From contig CAWENB010000003.1 of NCBI GenBank assembly GCA_963810525.1, forward strand, positions 372,001 to 436,000: a stretch of DNA of 64,000 nucleotides, read 5' to 3'. Source of the DNA: JAICLK01 sp963810525. GTDB taxonomy: Bacteria; Patescibacteriota; Saccharimonadia; Saccharimonadales; UBA4665. The notes beneath the pieces were generated by a model that was not told where the DNA came from, did no database searches, and saw nothing but the letters and a program-made list of their open reading frames with translations. Shown piece after piece: positions 32,939-42,043 of this stretch. The translations under genes were made by a program, and so were the position numbers. Position 1 is the stretch's first letter; each line of letters begins with the position of its first letter.

Positions 32939-33101
32939 CTCCGGTATATTTTACCCTTGATAGGTGACCGGTTCAACAGAAATCGCTTCCGTTACCCCTG
33001 GTCACCCTTTACTTTCCCATATAAAAATAGCATGAAAAGTGTAAAAAACCGCTAGATACTATTATGACTTGCCTGCCAAATCTTGCTACAATGCCTAAGC
33101 A

Positions 33102-34046
33102 ATGAAGAAGTCCATCTCTTACGTACTGCCGATTTACAATGAAGCAGACAATATACCCATCTTCTATAAAGAACTCACCAAAGCCCTAAAGAAAGCCCAC
33201 CAATACGAATTTGAATTCATTTTCATCAATGATGGCAGCAGAGACGAGTCCCTTACCTTGCTTGAAAGTCTGGCTAACAAGGACAAACGGGTAGTGGTCA
33301 TCAATTTCTCACGCAATTTTGGTCATCAGCCGGCAATTACCGCCGGACTTGACTACGCCGATGGTGACGCCGTCATCATTATGGATACGGACCTCCAAGA
33401 TCCCCCGGAAGTATCCATGCGGATGATCGAAAAGTGGCAGGAGGGTTATGACATTGTCTACGCCCAACGAAAAACCCGGAAAGACGGTACGTTCAAGAAG
33501 CTATCAGCCCATGTCTTTTACCGCGTGCTGTCAAGCACTTCCAGCATTGAAATACCCCGCGACACCGGAGATTTCCGGCTCATGGACCGCAAGGCGGTTT
33601 TAGAGCTGCGCAGGTTTGGCGAATTCAATCGCTTCATGAGAGGTCTGGTCAGCTATTTAGGCTTCAGACAAGTTGCCTTACCTTTCGACCGCCAGGCTCG
33701 GTTTGCCGGTGAAAGCCACTATCCATTTAAGAAAATGATGAAGCTGGCTGTTGACGGAATATTAAACTTTTCGACCACGCCGATAAAACTCATAAATCAC
33801 GTCGGCATCTTTACCGCAGTCCTCAGCTTTCTGGCATTCGGGGCTATCGGCGTACTCAAGTTGTTCGACCCGAAAGCCCTGGTGCCCGGATGGGCCTTTA
33901 TCGTGATGAGCATTTTCTTCATGGGAGGCGTCCAGCTGGTCATGATGGGAGTCCTTGGCAGCTACATCGGGAGAACTTATTCCGAAGTACAAAAACGGCC
34001 CATCTACATCATAGACAGCATCACCAATAAGAAACGCCTGCCCTAA
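33102..34046 (+). CDS. GT2 polyprenyl-phosphate glycosyltransferase (GtrB-like)
   Basis: A 314-residue enzyme: GT2 domain with SYVLPIYNEADNIPIFY, FIFINDGSRDESLTLL, SRNFGHQPAITAGLDYADGD, MDTDLQDPPE (the DxD-type metal site) and GDFRLMDRKAV, followed by two membrane helices (VGIFTAVLSFLAFGAIGVL and FIVMSIFFMGGVQLVMMGVLG). This is the GtrB/dolichol-phosphate-mannose-synthase-like type that makes undecaprenyl-phosphate sugars. An extended -10 (TGCTACAAT, 33085-33092) ends 9 nt before the ATG. It overlaps the convergent GtrA gene by 4 nt. Confidence 0.9.
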   Translation: MKKSISYVLPIYNEADNIPIFYKELTKALKKAHQYEFEFIFINDGSRDESLTLLESLANKDKRVVVINFSRNFGHQPAITAGLDYADGDAVIIMDTDLQDPPEVSMRMIEKWQEGYDIVYAQRKTRKDGTFKKLSAHVFYRVLSSTSSIEIPRDTGDFRLMDRKAVLELRRFGEFNRFMRGLVSYLGFRQVALPFDRQARFAGESHYPFKKMMKLAVDGILNFSTTPIKLINHVGIFTAVLSFLAFGAIGVLKLFDPKALVPGWAFIVMSIFFMGGVQLVMMGVLGSYIGRTYSEVQKRPIYIIDSITNKKRLP

Positions 34047-34534
34047 TCCTGCGCACTTTGCGCTTGTGGTTGGGCAAAAATGAGCCGGTCGTAGAATACA
34101 TAAGCCACCACCACCGAAACTATGACACCCAGTCCTTTGGCAACGTTCAATATGACAAATTGTTCACTGAGCGGAAGATGCAGGGCGCCCGTTAAACTAT
34201 ACGCAGACCTGCCCAGTAGGGTATATTTTTCGCCTAACAACCAGACTGCTAGATGCTGGGCAATCAGCTGGATGGCAAACGTTCCCGCCAGAAACTGCAG
34301 TAGCTGCGACACTCCGACTTGCCGGGAGTCCTTAAAGACGAAAGCCTTGTTGAGGAAATAGCTCAGCGTTATTGAGACTAAAAGCGATAGGAAGTTTGCC
34401 ACTAGCGCACTCATATGCAGTAGAAATATAAGCACATCGAAAAGCGCTACATTAAAGACGGTATTAAAAAGTCCGATACCGATAAAGCTGCTAATTTTTT
34501 TAAGCGGGATTTTACTGACAATGTGTTGGAACAT
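34043..34534 (-). CDS. GtrA-like flippase
   Basis: A 163-residue protein with four membrane helices and SSFIGIGLFNTVFNVALFDVL and NFLSLLVSITLSYFLNKAFVF, the GtrA family pattern. GtrA proteins are proposed to flip polyprenyl-phosphate sugars made by GtrB, whose gene converges on it from the other strand. AAGGAAAG precedes the ATG. A long loop of about 30 residues separates helices 3 and 4. Confidence 0.85.
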   Translation of the reverse strand: MFQHIVSKIPLKKISSFIGIGLFNTVFNVALFDVLIFLLHMSALVANFLSLLVSITLSYFLNKAFVFKDSRQVGVSQLLQFLAGTFAIQLIAQHLAVWLLGEKYTLLGRSAYSLTGALHLPLSEQFVILNVAKGLGVIVSVVVAYVFYDRLIFAQPQAQSAQD

Positions 34535-34585
34535 GCGGGCTTTCCTTGATACACTTAATGCTATTAATCGCGAACTTAATTATAA

Positions 34586-35314
34586 ATGAAAAGCGCCGCA
34601 CTCCAGGAACTCTACGACCTCGAAACTACTTATTGGTGGCATGTCGGTCGTATGTCTATCATTGAGCAGCAGCTTAAGAAGATCTGTAAAAACAAACGCA
34701 ACCTCAAAATCCTCAACGTCGGGAGTGGCACTGGTGGCACGATACCAATCCTGGAGAAATTTGGCAAGGTTCACAATATCGATACGTCAAAAGAGGCGCT
34801 TAGTTTTCTCAAATCCCGCGGTTATGAAGGCACCTTGGTAAACGGCCTCAAACTACCGTTTGAAGACAATACGTTTGACGTCGTAACCGCCCTTGATGTT
34901 TTAGAGCACATCGAAGAAGATGACGTGGCGCTGGTAGAGTGGTTGCGGGTGCTCAAGCCCACCGGCATGCTCTTACTGACCGTACCGGCGTATCAGTGGC
35001 TCTGGTCGCAGCATGATGAAATCAATAACCACTACCGTCGCTATCGTAAGCGCAATCTCAAGCGCCAGATCACCGGTGCCGGGTATAAGGTGCGCAAAGC
35101 CTCATATGCCATCGTATTCTCGTTTCCACTCATCGCCTCAACCCGTATCGTTTCAAAGCTGTCACGCACAGATTCCGGCGAATACTCTTCTTTCGTTCAA
35201 CCTCCAAAGCCGGTGAGCAAACTGTTTGTCTCGCTGCTGAAAGCCGAAGGGGCAGCCCAGAAACACCTGAGCTTCCCCTTTGGAACCAGCCTCCTGTTCG
35301 TAGGTAAGAAATAG
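34586..35314 (+). CDS. Class I SAM-dependent methyltransferase
   Basis: A 242-residue enzyme with ILNVGSGTGGTIPILEKFG (SAM motif I), HNIDTSKEAL (acidic motif II), FDVVTALDVLEHIEEDD (motif IV region) and LKPTGMLLLTVPAYQWLWS, typical of Methyltransf_11/23 enzymes in glycan or lipid clusters. HDEINNHYRRYRKRNL is conserved in relatives found next to glycosyltransferases. An extended -10 (TGCTATTAA) lies about 20 nt upstream. Its substrate is presumably a sugar of the same surface polymer. Confidence 0.85.
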   Translation: MKSAALQELYDLETTYWWHVGRMSIIEQQLKKICKNKRNLKILNVGSGTGGTIPILEKFGKVHNIDTSKEALSFLKSRGYEGTLVNGLKLPFEDNTFDVVTALDVLEHIEEDDVALVEWLRVLKPTGMLLLTVPAYQWLWSQHDEINNHYRRYRKRNLKRQITGAGYKVRKASYAIVFSFPLIASTRIVSKLSRTDSGEYSSFVQPPKPVSKLFVSLLKAEGAAQKHLSFPFGTSLLFVGKK

Positions 35315-35315
35315 T

Positions 35316-37001
35316 TTATCTCGGCGGAACCGGTGACCGGCTTGGAACATGTGGCCGTCGTCTGTATGGCGGTACTATGGTCTTTGACGGTGTCAGCGAC
35401 ATATAGCTGTTGAGATCCCCGCTATACACGTAGATCTTTGTATAGTCGGTAACGTTAATGATCCGTTGTGGCTCGCCAAATATACTGACGGCTTGCTGCA
35501 CGGTGCAGTCCCTGCCTTGAGAGCTCGATTCCGCAGTGCCCGTTGCGCGAGCGCTCGGATAATTGGCGACAATGAGGAAAGTTTGTTGAGCCGGCTTTTG
35601 AAACAAGGCTTCATTCACAACCCAAAAGTATGGCCTGACCTGCTGCTTAGAACAGATGACCGGGAAGATGGGTACCTTGTACCTGGTGAAAAAAGTGTTG
35701 ACATTAGCATTCCAGTAAGGTGCATACCCCTTCTCCAAATGATTTTTCATAAGGAGCGAGGCAATGTGATCGTGGTATTTATTCGGATGAGCGTGCCTCA
35801 CCGACAGGAGGGATTGGACAGTGAAAAATACGCTCAGCACCGCGGCGACCACTAATCCGGTATAAATAATCCGCCTAACCTCAATTGCATAGCTCTTGAC
35901 CCCTAACCCGATAAGCAATACGCCGTAGAAAGGCAAAAGAATCACGTAACGGGAAGTTTGTACGTTGATCACATTATTACTGAGGAAATAAGAGAGCATA
36001 AGGAAGGCAGGCTGCCAAGCGAGGAACGTCGCCCAGTACGTTTTTTGTTTGCCAAGCTTCCGGGGGATGATGATCGTAATCAGGAGCAACATGAGGAAAT
36101 TGAAGACTAGCAACAGGGTGTGAACACTTATGACGGTCAGCCCAAAGAAAAGTGCGTTCTGAAGTGCCAAGATGCCCTGGAAAGCAATTGCTATGTTTCG
36201 ACCTAGATCCCGCCAGGGCACGAACATCGCCGGAATCTTGTACTCATGAATGCCCAGGAGGTAAAACAACTTGGCATACAGCGCGTAAGCAATAAAGGCG
36301 CCAACCAACAATATGCTTAAGGGAAGATAGTCCCGGAAGTTTCGCTCTCGAAGAGCTTGAACGCACATAAAAATGAATACCGGTACGATCAGGAGAATTA
36401 AGAATGCCGGGTCAGAGTAGATAAACAAACCGAGGCTTAAAATCCCAATCCCCAGCAGCGTGCAGAGTTTCGCAGGACTCCGCTTCGGTTGAACGGGTAA
36501 AAAGTACCGGTCAATAAACCACAAGAAGGCGAAGGAGACGCCAATCTCGATGGTTCTTATTTGCGGACTCGCGAGTACGCTGAGAAAGACCAGATTGCCG
36601 GCGCACAGTAATACATAGGCAGCGTAAAAACCGAACGGAGTATCGTTAACTTTCAGATACTTCCGCAGGAAATACTTAGCGACCGCGAAGAACAGGAAAA
36701 ACCCGATAAGGTTCATGACCCACGTCGATACAAAAACGTTAATGGTCGGGTTATGTACCACCGCGTCTACCGCCAAGTTTATGGGTAGTTTTAAAATGAA
36801 GTTATCGGGCGGGATCAGAACGACATGCGCCCTAAAGGATAACTGGTGGATGAGTACTTTTTGAGCAACGTCATCGCTATTAACCGGCAACCGGTGATAA
36901 TAGTAAACGAGCCCGAGCGTAAATATAAGAAAGCCCAGGCTAAAGACCATTACATCCTTGAGGGTGAGGCCCAGTATGGTTTTTTGCAGCTTTTTCATCA
37001 T
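35316..37001 (-). CDS. Multi-pass membrane protein, GT-C-like, paralogue 1
   Basis: A 561-residue protein with about 11 hydrophobic helices. Its first extracytoplasmic loop has YYHRLPVNSDDVAQKVL, where the SDD acidic pair resembles the catalytic loop of GT-C glycosyltransferases. The C-terminal 150 residues are soluble and carry YWNANVNTFFTRYKVPIFPV, a Cys and FGEPQRIINV. The same blocks recur in the next gene, so the two are paralogues. A GT-C enzyme would transfer sugars from polyprenyl phosphate outside the membrane. Family assignment is inferred from topology only. Confidence 0.6.
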   Translation of the reverse strand: MMKKLQKTILGLTLKDVMVFSLGFLIFTLGLVYYYHRLPVNSDDVAQKVLIHQLSFRAHVVLIPPDNFILKLPINLAVDAVVHNPTINVFVSTWVMNLIGFFLFFAVAKYFLRKYLKVNDTPFGFYAAYVLLCAGNLVFLSVLASPQIRTIEIGVSFAFLWFIDRYFLPVQPKRSPAKLCTLLGIGILSLGLFIYSDPAFLILLIVPVFIFMCVQALRERNFRDYLPLSILLVGAFIAYALYAKLFYLLGIHEYKIPAMFVPWRDLGRNIAIAFQGILALQNALFFGLTVISVHTLLLVFNFLMLLLITIIIPRKLGKQKTYWATFLAWQPAFLMLSYFLSNNVINVQTSRYVILLPFYGVLLIGLGVKSYAIEVRRIIYTGLVVAAVLSVFFTVQSLLSVRHAHPNKYHDHIASLLMKNHLEKGYAPYWNANVNTFFTRYKVPIFPVICSKQQVRPYFWVVNEALFQKPAQQTFLIVANYPSARATGTAESSSQGRDCTVQQAVSIFGEPQRIINVTDYTKIYVYSGDLNSYMSLTPSKTIVPPYRRRPHVPSRSPVPPR

Positions 37002-37089
37002 AATTTGACTAGGTTAGCTTAAAGATATTATCTCTTTACACTATCTGGGTCAACTTCAGTACCAACACCGGCTGGAGCCGCCTTGCCAA

Positions 37090-38700
37090 TCAGGGCATAT
37101 CCGCTGCTATATCATGGTTGTAAATTAGGATGGTTTTATCACCAACTGCAGCTTGCTTTTGCGGTTGGCCGAATTGAGCAAGCACCTGCTGCTCACTGCA
37201 GCTCGCAGGATCGGTTAGATCAGAGTCAACGAGATAGAAGGATTTCGGGCTGTGATTCGTAAACAAGGTACCATCATCCAATAAGTGGCGCGGAACGGTT
37301 TTTCCGCTACTGGTGCAAATTACCGGTAAGAATTCAACCGAACCGCCCGATAAGTAGGTATTGATGTTACCATCCCAGTAATCACCATAGCCCTTGGTTA
37401 ATCCGAGTTTTTTGACGGCGCTTATAAGCGCATAGTTGGACCAATTGGCCGGCGGCATGGTGGAATCATATTGCACCACCTGATATACCATGTATCCGAA
37501 ATTCACTACGGTGGCCAGTACAATAACGATAACTGCCCCCCAACGCAATCGATGCAGCTTGCTTATGCAATAACAAAGCACCGGAATGACCGCGAAGGCA
37601 AACATCACAAAATACCGGTAGTCGCCAGCCACGGCCCCGGCACTCATCGTATAGGCCACGAAAGTGAGTAAACAGAGTGCCGTAAAGAAGCTAACCCAAA
37701 GCTTTGCCGGCTCGAGAGCATGCTCGTCTTTGATAGTTGAACGTCTGGGCCAAAATCGCACGAGACACGCCACCATCAAAACGAGAACGAGCAGATCTAA
37801 AAGGGCAACGACGTTCGCCATACTCACCACCGGCCTCCCGGCAAATAGTGCCCCGAAAATCGCTAAAAGATCCTTGAGAGACTGGTAGGCATTAGTAGAC
37901 AATGCATTAAGCGGTATCATCTTGAGCGGGACCCCGCCGGCAGGTATATACACTCCGACCCTATCAGTAGCCAGCTTGATAATTTTTGCGAACACCGGAC
38001 TCAATGCCGCAAGTCCGACAATCAGCAAGAACTCACGCCGGCCAATTCTCCTCAACCCAAACAGCAACACATATAAGACAACGGTCGGAATAACGGTGAA
38101 GTAAAGGAAGTACGGATCACTAAAGATAAATGCCCCGGCCGCAAAGCTCGCCAGGATAGACATGAGTACCGCACGCCATGAATGGAGAGGATCAAGCTCC
38201 CGGTAATAAACCTTTGCCGCCAACATAAAGAGCAGGAAAGAGACGCCAACCTCATAATTCCGCCAATAGGTATTAAGGAACAGACTCGTAAAATCCATGC
38301 CGAGTCCGGCCAACCACAAGAAAGGCAAAAGCGTAATATAGTTTAAGCGAACTTTGCACTTTTTCAGGAAGTAAATGCTGGCGATATAAAAGAGAGTGAA
38401 GTTTATCGCCGCAAAAATACTGGACTCGAAAAGCAGTAAACCGCGGGTCGGCGAGAAAAACTTGCCGAGCAGCCAGATGAGCGGAGCGTTCACAATAAAA
38501 TTATCCTTGATGCCTGTATAGGCAACGTGGCCATTGAACGGGCCCCAAGTCATAAATGTCGACTGCCACGTGACATCGTCGCTAATGTACCAGCGTATGT
38601 GCTGGGTCAGCATTAACCCGAGAACCATGACAACAAGCGATACAAACCAAACCACAACTACGGGTCGCGTCAATCGGCTCTGCCAAAGTTTTCTTCGCAT
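37090..38700 (-). CDS. Multi-pass membrane protein, GT-C-like, paralogue 2
   Basis: A 536-residue protein with the same plan as its neighbour: about 11 helices, IRWYISDDVTWQSTFM with the SDD acidic pair in the first loop, and a soluble C-terminus with YGDYWDGNINTYLSG, EFLPVICTSSGK, a second Cys (PASCSEQQ) and AQFGQPQKQ. It shares the order of motifs but little overall identity, so the duplication is old. There are 88 bp between the two genes. Confidence 0.6.
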   Translation of the reverse strand: MRRKLWQSRLTRPVVVVWFVSLVVMVLGLMLTQHIRWYISDDVTWQSTFMTWGPFNGHVAYTGIKDNFIVNAPLIWLLGKFFSPTRGLLLFESSIFAAINFTLFYIASIYFLKKCKVRLNYITLLPFLWLAGLGMDFTSLFLNTYWRNYEVGVSFLLFMLAAKVYYRELDPLHSWRAVLMSILASFAAGAFIFSDPYFLYFTVIPTVVLYVLLFGLRRIGRREFLLIVGLAALSPVFAKIIKLATDRVGVYIPAGGVPLKMIPLNALSTNAYQSLKDLLAIFGALFAGRPVVSMANVVALLDLLVLVLMVACLVRFWPRRSTIKDEHALEPAKLWVSFFTALCLLTFVAYTMSAGAVAGDYRYFVMFAFAVIPVLCYCISKLHRLRWGAVIVIVLATVVNFGYMVYQVVQYDSTMPPANWSNYALISAVKKLGLTKGYGDYWDGNINTYLSGGSVEFLPVICTSSGKTVPRHLLDDGTLFTNHSPKSFYLVDSDLTDPASCSEQQVLAQFGQPQKQAAVGDKTILIYNHDIAADMP

Positions 38701-38910
38701 TTTAGGTCAAGTTCCCGCTTCAAAAGGAATCAAATAAGGTGGATTCGCCTTTATTCTCTTACCTGACTATATCATAAAAACCGCGAGCGGTTTCCAGTGC
38801 AGCCAATGCCCCGTTACCCCATAACCATTTCAAGCGGGAACGCGGTTGCGGTACAATGATAGGTAGCTAATGAATATGCTTCGTACGGTGCTGCGACCGA
38901 GGATATTGGT

Positions 38911-39687
38911 GTGAGCAAATCCACCCTTAATAATGCCGCTATTGATCGTGCGGCTGCCCAGGCGTATTTCGCCGAGTTTGGCAAGCGGGCAAAAGTACTG
39001 CCGCCCGTGGCGATTGTTATTGCCGCGTATAACGAGAGCGGCGTAGTCGGCCAGGTAATTTCCAAACTGCCCGGCAAGTTGTGCGGTCTCAAAACGGCCG
39101 TCATCGTGGTTTCCGACGGTTCACGCGACGATACCGCCACTGAAGCCGGGGAGCACGGCGCGCTCGTATGCGACGTGCCGGTCAACCGCGGGCAGGGCGC
39201 TGCGCTGCGACTAGCGTACCGGCTCGCGCGAGAAGGCAACGCGGACTACATTGTCAGCACCGACGCGGATGGCCAGTACAATCCAAAAGAAATGGAGCGG
39301 GTCCTCAAGCCCGTCGTGGATGGCGAAGCGGATTTTGTCAGCGGTTCCCGGCAGCTTGGCTCCGAAGAAACCAAAGACCCGGTGCGCCGCGCGGGCGTGC
39401 GCGTCTTCGCCCTGCTCATCAGCCTTATGGTCTGGCAGCGAGTAACCGATCCGTCATTCGGCCTGCGGGCCATGCGGGCCGCGGTCACCGGTGCGGTTCG
39501 CCTCGAGCAGCCGCAGTATCAGTCATCCGAGCTCCTGATAGGCGTACTTGCGCATGGATTTACATACAAAGAGGTACCCGCCACTATTCACAAACGCCGG
39601 GTCGGGGAAAGTAAGAAAGGGCACAATTTCTTTTACGGTCTTCACTTCGCCGGTGTTATTCTCAGAACCTGGTGGCGCGAAAGCTAG
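38911..39687 (+). CDS. GT2-family glycosyltransferase, soluble
   Basis: A 258-residue enzyme with VAIVIAAYNESGVVGQVISKL, VIVVSDGSRDDTATEA, NRGQGAALRLAYRLA, VSTDADGQYNPKEMERVL (DAD metal motif) and DPSFGLRAMRAAV, the DPM1-like GT2 pattern without membrane helices. Translation probably starts at GTG 38911, with GAGGA 8 nt upstream. It converges on a GtrA-like gene 7 bp away, which repeats the GT2/GtrA pairing at 33-34.5 kb. Confidence 0.85.
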   Translation: MSKSTLNNAAIDRAAAQAYFAEFGKRAKVLPPVAIVIAAYNESGVVGQVISKLPGKLCGLKTAVIVVSDGSRDDTATEAGEHGALVCDVPVNRGQGAALRLAYRLAREGNADYIVSTDADGQYNPKEMERVLKPVVDGEADFVSGSRQLGSEETKDPVRRAGVRVFALLISLMVWQRVTDPSFGLRAMRAAVTGAVRLEQPQYQSSELLIGVLAHGFTYKEVPATIHKRRVGESKKGHNFFYGLHFAGVILRTWWRES

Positions 39688-39694
39688 AAACGCA

Positions 39695-40276
39695 TCAAAA
39701 ACCGAGACCGTTTTCACCGGTGCGCCGGGCGCGCGTGTCGGCGAAAAGTATAAAGTGCAGGATAATAAACCGCATGACAAATGTCACGCAGTTGGCGATA
39801 AGATAGGCCACGTCCACGAACAGTACCTGCTGCTGATGATTAAAACCCATGGCGAGCGCCTGCTGGTTGGCGAACTTGGCCGATAGCGTCAATACGGTTG
39901 CCGCAATCAGCGACACAAACAAAAAGGGGAGCGTCTCCTTGAACAATTGCGGACGACCCTTGCGCTCCCAGGCCCAGCGACTCAGCACATAGCTGACGAT
40001 CGCGCCTGTCAGCCACGCCGCCACCGCCGATTTCCCGGCCGTCAAACGTAGCACGCCCAGGCAAAACGTCAGCATGAGCTGGCTGGCAATGACCGCAGCC
40101 GCTGCCACAAAAATAAACCGGCCAAATCGCTTGCCGGCTTTCGTTTTGAGCCTTCGCCTGACCACTGCAGCCGGCCGGGTCGAAGCCATAAATGCCATTA
40201 GCGGGTTCTTCTGGATCTGCCCCACCAATTCACCCACACCGTCGTTGCCGCTACCGTCACTACTCATGTTGTCCAT
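39695..40276 (-). CDS. GtrA-like membrane protein
   Basis: A 193-residue protein with a hydrophilic N-terminus of about 50 residues and four helices (FIFVAAAAVIASQLMLTFCL, VAAWLTGAIVSYVLSRWAW, LPFLFVSLIAATVLTL and VAYLIANCVTFVMRFIILH). Topology, the GAIVSYVLSRWAWER motif and proximity to a GT2 gene fit the GtrA family. A TATTAT lies just before the ATG. Confidence 0.7.
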   Translation of the reverse strand: MDNMSSDGSGNDGVGELVGQIQKNPLMAFMASTRPAAVVRRRLKTKAGKRFGRFIFVAAAAVIASQLMLTFCLGVLRLTAGKSAVAAWLTGAIVSYVLSRWAWERKGRPQLFKETLPFLFVSLIAATVLTLSAKFANQQALAMGFNHQQQVLFVDVAYLIANCVTFVMRFIILHFILFADTRARRTGENGLGF

Positions 40277-40365
40277 TTATAATACCACGGCCGCGTTGCC
40301 GATGGTCTGCAGTATAAAGTAAAGCAGCGCACCGGCCGTTGATATACAATACTCCATAAGAAGAC

Positions 40366-41466
40366 ATGAAAAAGATCGTCATTGACGCACGGGAGCTCAG
40401 AACATCCACCGGCCGCTACGTGGAACGCCTCCTGCATTATCTGCAAGAGGTAGACACTGACCCAACGCACCGCTACCTAGTACTCCTGAAACCTCAAGAT
40501 CTCGAGAGTTGGCAGCCAAGCAACAAACAATTCAGTAAGATCGCAACCCAGGCCAAAGAATTTACCATCGCCGAACAGACCAGTCTGCTCTGGCAAATCC
40601 TTGAGCTACAACCCGATCTCGTACATTTCCCGATGGTGCAGCAGCCGATTTTTTATCACGGCAAGGTCGTTACCACTATGCAGGACTTGACCACCCTCCG
40701 CTTCACAAACCCCAGCAAGAACCCCCTTGTCTTCAAATTCAAGCAGTGGGTTTATAGGTGGGTCAATATCATTGCCGCCCGCAAATCCGTCACTTTAATC
40801 ACCCCGAGCGAGTTCGTGAAGGACGACGTGGCCCGGGCCCTCAGCACCAATAGCCGTAAGATAACCGTCACGTACGAAGCGGGGGACTCCATTGGCGATA
40901 CGCCCGAACCGATTGACGAATTTGAAGATAAGCGCTTTATCATGTACGTTGGCCGGCCAAGCCCGCACAAAAACCTGGAGCGGCTCATTGAAGCCTTTGC
41001 AATAATAAAGCAAACCCACCCCGATTTACACTTAGTATTGGCCGGGAAAAAGGATGTGTTATACCGACGACACGAGCGTGAAACCAGCCGGAAGGGCATA
41101 CCCGATGTGCATTTCACCGATTTCATAACCGACGGCCAGTTACGCTGGTTGTACGAGCATTGCGCGGCATATATCTTCCCGTCGCTCAGCGAAGGATTCG
41201 GGCTTCCCGGACTCGAGGCCATGGCGCACGGTGCGCCGGTCGTCAGCTCCAATGCAACCTGCCTGCCTGAAATTTACGGCGATGGAGCCCATTACTTTGA
41301 CCCGACCGATGTGGAAGCGATGGCAAAAGCCATCGGCGAAGTACTCGATAAACCAGCTTTACGGAGCAAGCTTATCGACGCCGGCAAAAAACAAGTTAAA
41401 AAATATTCCTGGCGTCGTATGGCGGAGCAGACGCTTGGCGTATATAAGCGCGCGCTTGGCGAATAA
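40366..41466 (+). CDS. GT4-family glycosyltransferase
   Basis: A 366-residue mannosyltransferase-like GT4: IVIDARELRTSTGRYVERLL (acceptor loop), VTTMQDLTTLRF, LITPSEFVKDDV, FIMYVGRPSPHKNLERLIEA (donor domain start), FPSLSEGFGLPGLEAMAHGA (E-x7-E region) and VVSSNATCLPEIYGDGAHYFDP. TACAAT lies 15 nt before the ATG, with a purine-rich leader. It is the last gene of the surface-polymer block before the origin region. Confidence 0.9.
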   Translation: MKKIVIDARELRTSTGRYVERLLHYLQEVDTDPTHRYLVLLKPQDLESWQPSNKQFSKIATQAKEFTIAEQTSLLWQILELQPDLVHFPMVQQPIFYHGKVVTTMQDLTTLRFTNPSKNPLVFKFKQWVYRWVNIIAARKSVTLITPSEFVKDDVARALSTNSRKITVTYEAGDSIGDTPEPIDEFEDKRFIMYVGRPSPHKNLERLIEAFAIIKQTHPDLHLVLAGKKDVLYRRHERETSRKGIPDVHFTDFITDGQLRWLYEHCAAYIFPSLSEGFGLPGLEAMAHGAPVVSSNATCLPEIYGDGAHYFDPTDVEAMAKAIGEVLDKPALRSKLIDAGKKQVKKYSWRRMAEQTLGVYKRALGE

Positions 41467-41587
41467 TCCCGCCAACCGTGTCTCGCCGAACAAATCTACC
41501 ACGCCCGAACGCGCAGCGAACAAACGAGTCCCCCGTTATTAAACAAATTGCGAACACGATATGTAAGAATTTGCTTTTATATGTTTA

Positions 41588-42043
41588 TTATTCTTTTATA
41601 GGTTTTAGCACGATGCGGCGCTCGCGACCTTCGCCGATCGAATCACTCTCAATCCCCTGCTCTGCCGCCACCTTATGCACGACACGTCGATCGGCGGCGT
41701 TCATGGGGTTCAACTCCATCGGTTCCGCACTCTCTCGCACCTTTTTAATCCAGCCTTCGGCCTTTTGCACTAACCGGTCAGCCCGCTGACGCTTATAATC
41801 CGCCACATCGACGTTCACGCGAGTATGTTCATGTCCATTATTCTTGAGTGCATTACTCACCAGAAACTGTATAGCCCGCATGTTTTCACCGCGCTGACCG
41901 ATGAGAAAGCCGTTGAGGTGAGTTGACGGAATGTCGAGCTCAATGACTTCATCATCACTGGTCGCATAGACGTCGATATTAAGTCCGAAAAACGACAGCA
42001 GGTCTTCGATAAACTTTTTAGCAAATAGGATTGACTCTTCCAT
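41588..42043 (-). CDS. jag: Jag/KhpB RNA-binding protein (KH and R3H)
   Basis: A 151-residue protein with KH-like GFLIGQRGENMRAIQFLVSN (GxxG loop) and a C-terminal R3H domain, where MNAADRRVVHKVAAEQG carries the R-x3-H signature. Jag/KhpB binds RNA and is regularly encoded after yidC. Its ATG shares one base with the yidC stop (TAATG), implying coupled translation. The usual N-terminal Jag domain of Firmicutes is absent. Confidence 0.95.
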   Translation of the reverse strand: MEESILFAKKFIEDLLSFFGLNIDVYATSDDEVIELDIPSTHLNGFLIGQRGENMRAIQFLVSNALKNNGHEHTRVNVDVADYKRQRADRLVQKAEGWIKKVRESAEPMELNPMNAADRRVVHKVAAEQGIESDSIGEGRERRIVLKPIKE

